Assembly: GCF_000373385.1 (NCBI RefSeq)
Contig: NZ_KB891327.1
Coordinates: forward strand, 37,210-101,209
Origin: Thiobacillus thioparus DSM 505
Lineage (GTDB): Bacteria; Pseudomonadota; Gammaproteobacteria; Burkholderiales; Thiobacillaceae
Length of the DNA stretch: 64,000 nt
Direction of reading: 5' to 3'
Part shown: positions 43,652 to 52,729 of the stretch, one piece after another
Numbering within the stretch: the stretch's first letter is position 1
Layout of the letters: each line of letters begins with the position of its first letter
Program-made: the position numbers and the translations under genes
The notes under the pieces: model-generated
Told to the model about the DNA's origin: nothing
What the model saw: the letters and a program-made list of their open reading frames with translations, nothing else
The model's database searches: none

Positions 43652-45718
43652 CTAGACGGGTTTGGTCAGCAGCGCCAGCAGTTCGGCCTGCGCGCTGTAG
43701 GGCTTGGTGCGCCGGACGTGGCGGCGGCGGTAGCTGCCGTCGGACTGCATGTCCCAGGCCTGCACGTTGTCGCGCAGGTAGGGCTTGAGGCCCTCGGCGA
43801 TCACGCGTTTCTTCAGCTTGGGATTGAGGATGGGGAAGCCGGTTTCGATGCGGCGGAAGAAGTTGCGGTCCATCCAGTCGGCCGACGACAGGAAGACCTT
43901 CTCGTCGCCGCCGTTTTTGAAATAGAAGATGCGCGTGTGTTCGAGGAAGCGGCCGACCACCGAGCGCACGTGGATGTGCTCGGACAGCCCGGGAATGCCG
44001 GGCCTGAGCGCGCACACGCCGCGGATGATGAGGTCGATCTTCACCCCAGCCTGGCTGGCGGCGTAGAGCGCGGCGATGACCTGCGGTTCCAGCAGCGCGT
44101 TCATCTTGGCGATGATGGCGGCGGGCTTGCCGGCGGCCGCCAGTTCGGCTTCGTGGTTGATGGCGGCGACGACTTCGCTGTGCAGGGTGAACGGCGACTG
44201 CCACAGGCGTTTCAGTTTGCCGGCCTTGCCCAGGCCGGTGATCTGGGTGAACAGGCTGCTGACGTCGGCGGTGATGGCGTCGTCGGCGGTCAGCAGGCCG
44301 AAGTCGGTGTACATGCGTGCGGTGCGGGCGTGGTAGTTGCCGGTGCCCAGGTGCGCGTAGCGGCGCAGCTCGCCGTCTTCGCGGCGGATGACCAGCGCCA
44401 GCTTGGCGTGCGTCTTGTGGCCGACCACGCCGTAGACGACGTGCGCGCCGACCTCTTCCAGCTTGGCGGCCCAGTTGATATTGGCCTCCTCGTCGAAGCG
44501 CGCCATCAGCTCGACCACTACGGTGACCTCCTTGCCCGACTGCGCAGCCTGGATCAGCGCCTGCATCAGCTTCGAGTCGGTACCGGTGCGGTATACCGTC
44601 TGCCGCATGGCGACGACGTGGGGGTCGGCGGCGGCCTGCTCGATGAAGTCGACCACTGGCTGGAAGGATTCGAAGGGGTGGTGCAGCAGGATGTCGCCCT
44701 TGCGGATCTGCGCGAAGATGTCGTCGTCCTTGGCGAGCCGCGCGGGCAGGGCGGGGATGAAGGGGGCGAACTTGAGGTCGGGGCGGTCGACCCAGTCGGG
44801 CACCTGCATCAGGCGCACGAGGTTCACCGGTCCCTGTTCCTGGTAGAGATCGCCGGCTTCGAGCTCGAACTGCGCCAGCAGGAAGGCCGCCATCGATTCC
44901 GAGCAGTTGTCGGCCACTTCCAGCCGCACGGCTGCGCCGAAGTGCCGTTGCGGCAGTTCGCCCTGCAACGCTTGGCGCAGGTTCTTGGTTTCCTCGTCGT
45001 CGACGAAGAGGTCGGAGTTGCGGGTGACGCGGAACTGGTAGCAGCCCTGCACCGTCATGCCGGTGAACAGTTCGCCGACGTGGGCATGCAGGATGGACGA
45101 CAGGAAGACGAAGCCGTATTCGCAGCCGGCGATTTCTTCCGGCATGCGGATGACGCGCGGCAGCGCACGCGGCGCCTGCACCACGGCAGCGCCGGAATTG
45201 CGGCCAAAAGCGTCGCGTCCGGACAGCTCGACCGCGAAATTGAGGCTTTTGTTGAGCACGCGCGGGAAGGGATGCGAGGGATCGAGCCCCACCGGCGTGA
45301 GCACCGGCATCAGTTCGCGGAAGAAATAATCGCGGATCCAGGCGGCCTGGGTTTCGTTCCAGTGCGTGCGGCGGATGAAGTGGACGCCGTGTTCGGCCAG
45401 CTCGGGAATGATCGCCTTGTTGAACAGTTCGTACTGCTGGGCGACCAGCGCATGCGCCGTCTCCGAGACCGCGCGGAACTGCTGGCGCGGCGTCAGGCCG
45501 TCGGCCGAACGCTGGGTCGAGTTGGCGCGGATCTGTTCCTTGAGGCCGGCCACGCGCACTTCGAAGAATTCGTCCATGTTGCTCGACACGATGCACAGGA
45601 AGCGCAGGCGCTCCAGCAGGGGCATGGACGGATCGTCGGCTTGCGCCAGCACCCGACGCTGAAAGGCGAGTATGCCGAGCTCGCGGTTGATGAGGGTATC
45701 GGGGCTGGGCAGATTCAT
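43652..45718 (-). CDS. ppk: Polyphosphate kinase 1
   Basis: A 688-aa enzyme that makes polyphosphate from ATP, probably at the inner membrane. The N-terminal NRELGILAFQRRVLAQADDP and FLCIVSSNMDEFFEVRVAGL are the Ppk1 start signatures. The catalytic domains hold the phosphorylated His in GHKTHAKLALVIRRE and the second His in LEHTRIFYF, with GNYHARTARMYTDFGLLT. The ATG at 45718 matches the family N-terminus better than an in-frame TTG nine codons earlier. Divergent from the CYTH-CHAD gene. Confidence 0.96.
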   Translation of the reverse strand: MNLPSPDTLINRELGILAFQRRVLAQADDPSMPLLERLRFLCIVSSNMDEFFEVRVAGLKEQIRANSTQRSADGLTPRQQFRAVSETAHALVAQQYELFNKAIIPELAEHGVHFIRRTHWNETQAAWIRDYFFRELMPVLTPVGLDPSHPFPRVLNKSLNFAVELSGRDAFGRNSGAAVVQAPRALPRVIRMPEEIAGCEYGFVFLSSILHAHVGELFTGMTVQGCYQFRVTRNSDLFVDDEETKNLRQALQGELPQRHFGAAVRLEVADNCSESMAAFLLAQFELEAGDLYQEQGPVNLVRLMQVPDWVDRPDLKFAPFIPALPARLAKDDDIFAQIRKGDILLHHPFESFQPVVDFIEQAAADPHVVAMRQTVYRTGTDSKLMQALIQAAQSGKEVTVVVELMARFDEEANINWAAKLEEVGAHVVYGVVGHKTHAKLALVIRREDGELRRYAHLGTGNYHARTARMYTDFGLLTADDAITADVSSLFTQITGLGKAGKLKRLWQSPFTLHSEVVAAINHEAELAAAGKPAAIIAKMNALLEPQVIAALYAASQAGVKIDLIIRGVCALRPGIPGLSEHIHVRSVVGRFLEHTRIFYFKNGGDEKVFLSSADWMDRNFFRRIETGFPILNPKLKKRVIAEGLKPYLRDNVQAWDMQSDGSYRRRHVRRTKPYSAQAELLALLTKPV

Positions 45719-45782
45719 GATGGATTTATTCGTGGTGTGCTTCAATGATAAACGCCCGTGTTCGACCCGACATGACAGTTAT

Positions 45783-47312
45783 ATGACAACGCCGCATCCA
45801 ATGGAAATCGAACTCAAGCTGGCGCTGCCGCCGCAGCAGGCGGCGGCCTTCGTGAAACGCATGGCCCGGCGGCGCAGCGCGCCGGTAGAGCAGGACCTCG
45901 TCACCCGCTATTTCGACACGCCGGACTTCGCCTTGAGCGCGCAGGGCGTGGCGCTGCGCGTGCGACGGGCGGGCCGGCGCTGGCTGCAGACACTGAAGAC
46001 CGAGGGCGAGCGGCAGGGCGGGCTGTCGCGGCGCGCCGAATTCGAGATGCCGGTGCACCGGGGGGGACTGGACTGGAGCCGGTTCCCGCCGGAGGCGCTG
46101 GCGTACGTGCCGGATGCCTTGCGTGAACACGTCGTGCCGGTGTTCGAGACGCGTTTTCACCGCACGGCCTGGCTGCTGGTGGGCAAGGGCGGTGCGCAGA
46201 TCGAGGTGGCGCTCGACGTCGGCGCGGTCGTCGCCGGCGAACGCAGCCAGCCGATCTGCGAGATCGAACTCGAATTGAAGTCCGGCCAGCCGGATGCGCT
46301 ATTCGCGCTGGCGCTGGACTGGGCCGCGGCGTTCGATTGCCTGCCGTTCGACGTCAGCAAGGCCGAGCGCGGCGTGCGCCTGGCGCATGGGATCGAGGCA
46401 GCGCCGGTGAAATCCGTGCCGTTGGAGCTGGACGACGGCATGGGCGTGGAGGAGGGCTTCGCCGCGATCGTCCAGGCCTGTCTGACGCAGCTCCAGGTCA
46501 ATCTGCCGGGGGTGCTGGCGTCGGATGACATCGAGTATGTGCATCAGGCGCGGGTGGCGTTGCGGCGCCTGCGTGCGGCGCTGCGGCTGTTTCGTAATGC
46601 GTGCGGGCTGCCGCCCGAGCTGCAGGACAACCTGCGCGCGCTGGCGGCCGCGCTGGGCCCGGCGCGCGACTGGGACGTGCTGTGCGGCGAAACCCTGCCG
46701 GCGATCGCGTCGTACTATCCCGACGCCGAATCCTGGCAGCAAGGCATGGCGACGCTGGAAGCGCGTCGCATCGCGGTGCGGACGGCGATGCAGGATGCGC
46801 TGGTGCAGGCTCATCCCGGCGCCTGGCTGCTGGCGATGCAGCGCTGGCTGTTGCGGCATGGCTGGCATTCGCATCCCGAGGGGCAGGCGGTGCCGGCCGC
46901 TCAGCGGTTTGTGCAACTGGCGCCGCTCGACGCCTGGGTGCGCCGGGCACTGCAGAAGGGGCATCGGCCGATCGTTCGCGGCGCGCGCGATTTCGCCACG
47001 CTGGCGCCGGCCCGGCGGCATGTCCTGCGCATCGCGATCAAGCGCCAGCGGTATGCGGCCGAGTTTTTCCAGACGCTGTTCGAAGGCAAGCGGCAGGCAC
47101 GCTACCTGGCGGTGCTGCGTGATGCGCAGGACAGCCTGGGACGGGCCAACGACGCGCATATCGCATCGGGCCTGCTGACGGCGGCAGGGAGGGAGGCGGG
47201 CTCGATGAGAGATTTCGTCCTCGGCTGGCTGGCGGCGAAACAGGCGGATGCGGCGGACGGCGAATGTGCGGAGTCGATCCTCGCATTCCTGAAATCGAAG
47301 CCTTACTGGTAG
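45783..47312 (+). CDS. CYTH-CHAD protein, probable inorganic triphosphatase
   Basis: A 509-aa protein. The N-terminal CYTH domain (1-210) begins with the ExExK motif (EIELK) and has the tunnel residues VTRYFDTPDFALS and RRAGRRWLQTLKTEG. The C-terminal CHAD domain (265-500) is helical with conserved His/Arg residues (VHQARVALRRLRAALRLF, RHVLRIAIKRQRYAAEFF). CYTH hydrolyses triphosphate and CHAD binds polyphosphate. The place next to divergent ppk1 fits a polyphosphate role. The start at 45783 is uncertain; another ATG lies six codons later. Confidence 0.92.
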   Translation: MTTPHPMEIELKLALPPQQAAAFVKRMARRRSAPVEQDLVTRYFDTPDFALSAQGVALRVRRAGRRWLQTLKTEGERQGGLSRRAEFEMPVHRGGLDWSRFPPEALAYVPDALREHVVPVFETRFHRTAWLLVGKGGAQIEVALDVGAVVAGERSQPICEIELELKSGQPDALFALALDWAAAFDCLPFDVSKAERGVRLAHGIEAAPVKSVPLELDDGMGVEEGFAAIVQACLTQLQVNLPGVLASDDIEYVHQARVALRRLRAALRLFRNACGLPPELQDNLRALAAALGPARDWDVLCGETLPAIASYYPDAESWQQGMATLEARRIAVRTAMQDALVQAHPGAWLLAMQRWLLRHGWHSHPEGQAVPAAQRFVQLAPLDAWVRRALQKGHRPIVRGARDFATLAPARRHVLRIAIKRQRYAAEFFQTLFEGKRQARYLAVLRDAQDSLGRANDAHIASGLLTAAGREAGSMRDFVLGWLAAKQADAADGECAESILAFLKSKPYW

Positions 47313-47385
47313 ATTCGTGGCGAACCCCGGTGCCATGCAGCGGTCTTGCCTGTGACCGGATACCGGATTTTTTCGAGGAAAACCG

Positions 47386-47838
47386 ATGGAACTCATTTTG
47401 TGGCGACATGCCGAGGCCGACGACACGGTCCCCGACCTCAAGCGCGAGCTCACCGACAAGGGCCGCAAGCAGGCATCGCGCATGGCCGACTGGCTGACGC
47501 CGCGGCTGTCGCAGGACATCCGGATCCTGGTCAGCCCCGCCACCCGCAGCCTGCAGACCGCGCAGGCGCTGGGACGCGGCTTCCAGCGGGTGCCGGCGCT
47601 GGCGCCGGGGGCCAGCGCGGACGACGTGCTGGCCGCGGCGGGCTGGCCCGATGCGGCCTATCCGGTGCTGGTGGTGGGCCATCAGCCCACGCTGGGGCAG
47701 GTGGCGATGCGCCTGCTCACCGGCCAGGCGGGCGACCTGTCGGTGAAGAAGGGGAGTATCTGGTGGTTCCAGGGCCGCGAGCGGGCGGGGCAGGTGCAGG
47801 TAGTATTGCGCGCTGTGGCCACGCCCGACTGGTTATAA
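47386..47838 (+). CDS. sixA: Phosphohistidine phosphatase SixA
   Basis: A 150-aa histidine phosphatase. The catalytic RHAEAD lies at the N-terminus (LILWRHAEADD), the second Arg in LVSPATRSLQTAQAL and the second His in VLVVGHQPTLGQVA. SixA removes phosphate from phosphohistidine in phosphorelay or PTS proteins. It follows the CYTH-CHAD gene by about 70 bases, and a -10-like TATAAT (47834) overlaps its end ahead of fliF. Confidence 0.92.
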   Translation: MELILWRHAEADDTVPDLKRELTDKGRKQASRMADWLTPRLSQDIRILVSPATRSLQTAQALGRGFQRVPALAPGASADDVLAAAGWPDAAYPVLVVGHQPTLGQVAMRLLTGQAGDLSVKKGSIWWFQGRERAGQVQVVLRAVATPDWL

Positions 47839-47907
47839 TCGCCGCGTGACGATACAAGCCATCAAGACCCGACAGCCCAACCCGATCCCGCAGACGAGGT
47901 GCGTCCA

Positions 47908-49245
47908 GTGCCGGGTTGGCTGAGCAGTCTGCGCGACCTGATCGCGGAAGCGAGCCCGCTGCGCCGCTTCATGTTCGTCCTGCTGGTGTTGCTGCCGCTG
48001 GCGGCGCTGTCTGCGGCCTATGTGTGGCTCAATCCGGCGGACTACCGCGTGCTCTACCCGAAGCTGTCCGATCGGGCGGGCGGCGAGGTCATCGCCGCGC
48101 TCGACCAGCTCAATATTTCCTATCACCTGTCCGCCGCCGACGGCAGCATCGAGGTGCCGGCCGATCAGCTGCATGTGGCGCGTTACCGCCTTGCCGCACG
48201 CGGCCTGCCCCGGTCCGACGCCGACGCGCAGGACGAGGTCGATCGCGCGCCCCGCTTCGGCGCCTCGTCGCTGGAAGAGCAGCAGCGCTATCAACACGCG
48301 CTCGAAAGCGATCTGGCGCGTTCGATCCAGTCGCTGGAAACGGTCGAGTTGGCGCGGGTCCATCTTGCCCTGCCCAAGGTCTCGCCGTTCCTGCGCGATG
48401 CGCCGCCGGCCACCGCTGCGGTGCTGGTGCGCCTGCGCCCGAGCGCGCGGCTGTCGGCCGAGCAGGTGACGACGATCCAGACCCTGGTGGCGGCCAGCGT
48501 GCCGCGTATGAAACGGTCCGAGGTGCAGGTATTCGACCCGCGCGGCGTGCAGCTGGGCGAGACGGCACCCGAGGTGGCGCAGTCGCGGCAGCGGGCGGTG
48601 GAGCAGGATCTGGCGCAGCGGGCGCTGGCCTTGCTGACCCCCTGGCTCGGCAAGGACCGTGTGAGCGTGCAGGTGACGGCCACGCTGGAGGACAGCGACG
48701 TCGAACAGACGGTGGAACGGGTACGCAACGTCGTGGTGGGTGGCCGGACGCAACCGCTCGAGAAGACCGTGCGCACGACGCATACGCCTGAAGGCCGCAT
48801 CCGGCGTGTGAATGCCATCGTGATCCTGGGATTCGAGGCGAGCGCCGCCGAACTCGACCGCGCGGGCCAGCTGGCCCGCCAGGCGCTGGGACTGGTGCCG
48901 TCGCGCGGCGACACGGTGAATGTCTATGCGCTGCCTGCGGCGCACGCCGCGCGGCCCGCTGCAGCCGCCGTGCAACCGCAGGCGCAGCCTCCGCGTTCGA
49001 TTGCGTCCATGCCGCCGCCGCCGGCGATGCCCGGGACCTTTGAATTCCAGCCCTGGATGCTGGCCGCGGTCGGGGGCGGGCTGCTTCTGCTTCTCGTAGT
49101 GGCCGTCTGGCGGCGTCCGCGGCCTGTGCCGGCCGTCGAGCCGCCCGCCATGGACCTCGACGCCGAACTCGAGGCAACCCGCGGCCGGGTACTGGCCAAT
49201 CCGCGCGTGACCGCGGATGTCATCAAGCTCTGGATGCGCGCGTGA
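47908..49245 (+). CDS. fliF: Flagellar MS-ring protein FliF, compact form
   Basis: A roughly 445-aa inner-membrane ring protein with two TM helices (about 22-42 and 385-405). The N-terminal ring-building motif region is typical (NPADYRVLYPKLSDRAGGEV, IEVPADQLHVARYRLAARGL, GASSLEEQQRYQHALESDLA, ARVHLALPK). The periplasmic loop before TM2 is short: the usual long Gly/Pro-rich segment before the second beta block is nearly absent, which makes this FliF about 100 residues shorter than E. coli's. The C-terminal FliG-binding tail (NPRVTADVIKLWMRA) is present. The GTG at 47908 has GAGG upstream. Confidence 0.9.
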   Translation: MPGWLSSLRDLIAEASPLRRFMFVLLVLLPLAALSAAYVWLNPADYRVLYPKLSDRAGGEVIAALDQLNISYHLSAADGSIEVPADQLHVARYRLAARGLPRSDADAQDEVDRAPRFGASSLEEQQRYQHALESDLARSIQSLETVELARVHLALPKVSPFLRDAPPATAAVLVRLRPSARLSAEQVTTIQTLVAASVPRMKRSEVQVFDPRGVQLGETAPEVAQSRQRAVEQDLAQRALALLTPWLGKDRVSVQVTATLEDSDVEQTVERVRNVVVGGRTQPLEKTVRTTHTPEGRIRRVNAIVILGFEASAAELDRAGQLARQALGLVPSRGDTVNVYALPAAHAARPAAAAVQPQAQPPRSIASMPPPPAMPGTFEFQPWMLAAVGGGLLLLLVVAVWRRPRPVPAVEPPAMDLDAELEATRGRVLANPRVTADVIKLWMRA

Positions 49246-49319
49246 GCAGTCGCATGAATTCAAACCTGGATGCGCGCGTGAGCCGCCGCATGAATCAAGC
49301 AAGGGTGCGCGCGTGAGCC
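49231..49319 (+). repeat. Triplicated fliF-stop/fliG-start junction
   Basis: Three tandem copies of TGCGCGCGTGAGC, with GTG starts at 49242, 49278 and 49313 (steps of 36 and 35 bases). Between them CGCATGAATYMAA recurs. The first copy carries the fliF stop, the third the fliG start. Confidence 0.85.
49242..49316 (+). CDS. 24-codon mini-ORF bridging fliF and fliG
   Basis: GTG at 49242 overlaps the fliF stop (GTGA). The frame reads MSSRMNSNLDARVSRRMNQA and ends ...RVRA at the TGA of 49314-49316, which overlaps the fliG GTG. It arises from the junction triplication and could keep fliF-fliG translational coupling. The peptide itself need not have a function. Confidence 0.4.
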   Translation: MSSRMNSNLDARVSRRMNQARVRA

Positions 49320-50278
49320 AGGCCGGCATCGAAAAGTCCGCCGCGCTACTGCTCGCCCTCGGCGAGGACGCCACGGCGGCCGTGTTCCGCTATCTGAGCC
49401 CGCTCGAGGTCAGCCGGCTCGGCAGCGCCATGCGCGAGCTCGACGTGCTGCCGCGTGAACGCGTGCGTGCGATCCTGCGCGATTACGCCGCCGAGGCCGC
49501 CGAACAGACCGGATTCGCGGCAGATACCGGCCGTTTCCTCGACGAGACGCTCCGGCAGGCATTTCGGCCGGAACGGGCGCAGGCCATGCTGGAACGCCTG
49601 GGGGCGTCGGGCGCGCAGGCACTGGAGAAGCTGGCCTGGCGCGAGCCGGCCGAGATTGCCGGCCTGCTGGAGGCGCAGGCGCCCCAGCTGATCGCCGCGG
49701 TGGCCGCGCAGCTTCCGCGCGACGTCGCCGCCGCCGTGCTCGAACTGCTGCCCGGCAAGACGCGCGCGGACACCTTGCTGGCTCTGGCACACAGCGATGC
49801 GCCGAGCGCCGACATGCTGGGCGACCTGGACGACTGGCTGGCCAGCCTGGACGCCGCCGCGTCGCCCCAGGGCGAAGCGGCGGTGGCCGGCCTGCTGGGG
49901 CAGATGAGCGAGGGCAGCGCCGCCGCTGCCTTGAGCCAGCTCGACCGGAACGATGCGGAACTGGCCGCGCGGCTGCGCGTGCGCAATCTCGCGTTCGAAG
50001 ATCTGGCACGGCTGCCCGAGGCCAGCCGCAAGACTTTCCTGCGCAACGTCGCTGCGCGTACCCTGTTGCATGCCTTGAAGGGCAGCGACGGGCAGGTGCT
50101 CGACGCCCTGACGGCCGTGATGAGTCCGACCGCTGCGCAGCGCATGCGCGTCGACCTCGATACGCTGGGCCCGGTGCCGGTGACCACGATCCAGGCCGCG
50201 CAGGACGAGGCGGGCGCGAGCCTGCGGCGGCTGGCGGCTGAAGGCGCGATCCAGTTCCCCGAAGAGGAGGCGGCATGA
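49313..50278 (+). CDS. fliG: FliG-like switch protein, divergent
   Basis: A 321-aa cytoplasmic protein. The N-terminal domain is [20 protein letters not shown], the C-terminal domain [20 protein letters not shown] to the end. Aligned without gaps to E. coli FliG from memory (offset eight), the five torque-helix charges become Lys256 (kept), Thr273 (was Arg281), Val280 (was Asp288), Asp281 (kept) and Pro289 (was Arg297). The EHPQ FliM-binding motif is AQAPQ. It should still bind the FliF tail. The GTG at 49313 overlaps the mini-ORF stop; fliH starts in its own stop (ATGA). Confidence 0.88.
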   Translation: MSQAGIEKSAALLLALGEDATAAVFRYLSPLEVSRLGSAMRELDVLPRERVRAILRDYAAEAAEQTGFAADTGRFLDETLRQAFRPERAQAMLERLGASGAQALEKLAWREPAEIAGLLEAQAPQLIAAVAAQLPRDVAAAVLELLPGKTRADTLLALAHSDAPSADMLGDLDDWLASLDAAASPQGEAAVAGLLGQMSEGSAAAALSQLDRNDAELAARLRVRNLAFEDLARLPEASRKTFLRNVAARTLLHALKGSDGQVLDALTAVMSPTAAQRMRVDLDTLGPVPVTTIQAAQDEAGASLRRLAAEGAIQFPEEEAA

Positions 50279-50886
50279 GCACAGACGACACGGCGCCGAA
50301 TACCCCCACCGCATTCGAACAATGGGAAGTGGTGGAACTGGCTGCGTCCGCCGGCCAAGCTGCGCCAACCGAGGCCGATCCGCAGGCCGAACTGGCAGCA
50401 TTGCGCGCGGCGGCGCGCGCCGAAGGGTATGCCGAAGGCCTGGCTGCCGGGCGCGTGGAAGGGGAACAAGCCTGCGGTCGCATGAAGCAGCTGGCCGAGA
50501 GCTTTTCGTCGACGCTCGACAATCTCGATTTCCGCCTCGCCGACATGGTGCTGGAACTGGCGCTCGACGTGGCCCGTCAGGTGGTGGCGGGCGAGTTGGC
50601 GGCACGGCCGGAACGCATCCTCGACGTGGTCAACATGGCGCTGAAGCAGATGGCGGAAACCAGCCGCGAGGCGCGTCTGCTGCTGAATCCGGACGACGCC
50701 GCGCTGGTGCGCCCGCATCTCGACCAGGTGCTCGACAAGAACCGCCTGCGCATCGTCGAGGATGTGCGCATCGTACGCGGCGGCTGCCTGATCGAAACCT
50801 CGCAGGGCGACCTCGACGCCACGCTGCCGGCACGCTGGCGCCAGGTGGTGCAGGTGCTCGGCAGCAACCAGAACTGGATCGAGTGA
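50275..50886 (+). CDS. fliH: Flagellar export ATPase regulator FliH
   Basis: A 203-aa cytoplasmic protein that holds the export ATPase at the gate. It has the Gly-rich repeat [16 protein letters not shown] in the N-terminal helix, a long coiled helix and the C-terminal domain [20 protein letters not shown] and [15 protein letters not shown]. It starts within the fliG stop and its stop overlaps the fliI start (TGATG). Confidence 0.9.
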   Translation: MSTDDTAPNTPTAFEQWEVVELAASAGQAAPTEADPQAELAALRAAARAEGYAEGLAAGRVEGEQACGRMKQLAESFSSTLDNLDFRLADMVLELALDVARQVVAGELAARPERILDVVNMALKQMAETSREARLLLNPDDAALVRPHLDQVLDKNRLRIVEDVRIVRGGCLIETSQGDLDATLPARWRQVVQVLGSNQNWIE

Positions 50887-52280
50887 TGGATCGTACCGTC
50901 CGCCTGCGCGAATACTTGGCCGATTGCCGGCGCGCGGTGAGCTGGGCGACCCCGATCGCCACCAGCGGGCGGCTGACCCGGGTGTCCGGACTGGTGATGG
51001 AAGCGGTCGGCTTGCGGATGCCGGTGGGCAGCCAGTGCCACATCCAGATTCCCGGCGGCCAGAGCATCGAGGCCGAGGTGGCCGGGTTTGCCGGTGACCG
51101 TCTGTTCATCATGCCGGCGACCGATATCTACGGCGTGATGCCGGGCGCCCGGGTCGTGCCCGACAATCCGCTGGCGGCGCAGCCGCCGCGCCTCGGCATG
51201 CGCTACATTCCGCGCCGCCGGGCACAGGACCGGGTGCGCCAGGTGCCGGTGGGCGACAGCCTGCTGGGGCGTGTGCTCGACGGCGCCGGGCGCCCGCTCG
51301 ACGGCCTCGGGCCGCTGATGCTGGAGCGGCGGGTGCCGCTGTACAGCCGCCCGATCAACCCGCTCGAACGCGCGCCGATCCGCAAGACGCTGGACGTCGG
51401 CGTGCGCGCGATCAACGGTCTCCTGACGGTGGGGCGTGGGCAGCGGCTGGGCCTGTTCGCCGGCAGCGGCGTCGGCAAGAGCGTGCTGCTCGGCATGATG
51501 GCGCGATTTACCGAGGCCGACGTCGTTGTCGTGGGGCTGATCGGCGAACGCGGCCGCGAGGTCAAGGAATTCATCGACCGCATCCTCGGCAGCGAAGGCA
51601 TGGCGCGCGCGGTGGTGGTGGCGGCGCCGGCCGACCATCCGCCGCTGATGCGGCTGAACGGCGCGGCGTATGCGATGTCGATCGCCGAGTACTTCCGCGA
51701 CCAGGGCAAGCACGTGCTGCTCATCATGGACTCGCTGACCCGCTACGCGATGGCGCAGCGCGAGGTGGCGCTGGCGATCGGCGAACCGCCTGCCACCAAG
51801 GGTTATCCGCCGTCGGTGTTTGCCAAGCTGCCGCAGCTGGCCGAACGCGCCGGCAACGGCCGCAGCGGCAGCGGTTCGATCACGGCTTTCTTCACCGTGC
51901 TGATGGAAGGCGACGACCAGCAGGACCCGATCGCCGACGCGGCGCGTGCGATCCTCGACGGCCATATCGTGCTCTCCCGCGATCTGGCCGACGCCGGCCA
52001 CTATCCCGCGATCGACATCGAGGCGTCGATCAGCCGGGCGCAGCCCGACCTGCTGTCCGACGAGGCGCTGGAGCGCACCCGCCGTTTCAAGTATCTCTAT
52101 TCGCGCTACATGCGCAGCCGCGATCTGCTTGCCGTCGGCGCCTACGTGCCGGGTGCCGATCTGGTGCTGGACGAAGGCGTCCGCCTGTATCCCAGGATGC
52201 AGGGCTATCTGATGCAGGGCATGCGCGAGCGTGCGCCGCTGGAAACCGCGCAGGCTGGCCTTGACGAGGTGCTCGGATGA
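50886..52280 (+). CDS. fliI: Flagellar export ATPase FliI
   Basis: A 464-aa F1-like ATPase that energises substrate unfolding at the export gate. Walker A is [15 protein letters not shown], followed by [15 protein letters not shown] and Walker [21 protein letters not shown] (parts), with the signature [14 protein letters not shown]. The C-terminal [11 protein letters not shown] and QAGLDEVLG are present. The frame is open far upstream, but the ATG at 50886 fits the family length and overlaps the fliH stop. Confidence 0.96.
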   Translation: MDRTVRLREYLADCRRAVSWATPIATSGRLTRVSGLVMEAVGLRMPVGSQCHIQIPGGQSIEAEVAGFAGDRLFIMPATDIYGVMPGARVVPDNPLAAQPPRLGMRYIPRRRAQDRVRQVPVGDSLLGRVLDGAGRPLDGLGPLMLERRVPLYSRPINPLERAPIRKTLDVGVRAINGLLTVGRGQRLGLFAGSGVGKSVLLGMMARFTEADVVVVGLIGERGREVKEFIDRILGSEGMARAVVVAAPADHPPLMRLNGAAYAMSIAEYFRDQGKHVLLIMDSLTRYAMAQREVALAIGEPPATKGYPPSVFAKLPQLAERAGNGRSGSGSITAFFTVLMEGDDQQDPIADAARAILDGHIVLSRDLADAGHYPAIDIEASISRAQPDLLSDEALERTRRFKYLYSRYMRSRDLLAVGAYVPGADLVLDEGVRLYPRMQGYLMQGMRERAPLETAQAGLDEVLG

Positions 52281-52729
52281 AGCCTTTCGCGCTGGCACGG
52301 GTGCTGCAATTGGCCGAACGGCGCAGCGAAACGCTGGCGCGCGGGGTCAAGCTCGCGCATGGCGTGTGGTTGCGCGCGCGCGGCCGGCAGGTGCAGTTGC
52401 TGGCGCTGCGCGACGCCCATATCGCGCAGCTGGCAGTCGAGTTGCGCGATGGCGTGACGGCGGCGCAGCTTCTGGAAAAGAATCGGCTGCAGTACGCGCA
52501 AGCCGCGGAATTGCAGGTTGCGCAAACCGCCATCGACGATGCCCACCGCGACTGGCAGGCCCGACTGGCCGAATGGATGCAGGCCGAGCAGCGGGTGAAG
52601 GCGCTGCGCCTGCTGGAGCAGCGCCACCTGGCGCAGGCCGCCATTCTGCAACGGCGCATCGAGCAGCGCGATCACGACGAATTGGTGGAACTGACGCACC
52701 GGCGCGATGCCGGGCTGCGGGGGCGCTGA
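52277..52729 (+). CDS. fliJ: Flagellar export chaperone FliJ
   Basis: A 150-aa protein, almost all charged coiled coil ([40 protein letters not shown]). It overlaps the fliI stop by four bases and the next gene's ATG overlaps its own stop (TGATG). FliJ connects the ATPase ring with FlhA. The assignment rests on length, helicity and position. Confidence 0.8.
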   Translation: MKPFALARVLQLAERRSETLARGVKLAHGVWLRARGRQVQLLALRDAHIAQLAVELRDGVTAAQLLEKNRLQYAQAAELQVAQTAIDDAHRDWQARLAEWMQAEQRVKALRLLEQRHLAQAAILQRRIEQRDHDELVELTHRRDAGLRGR

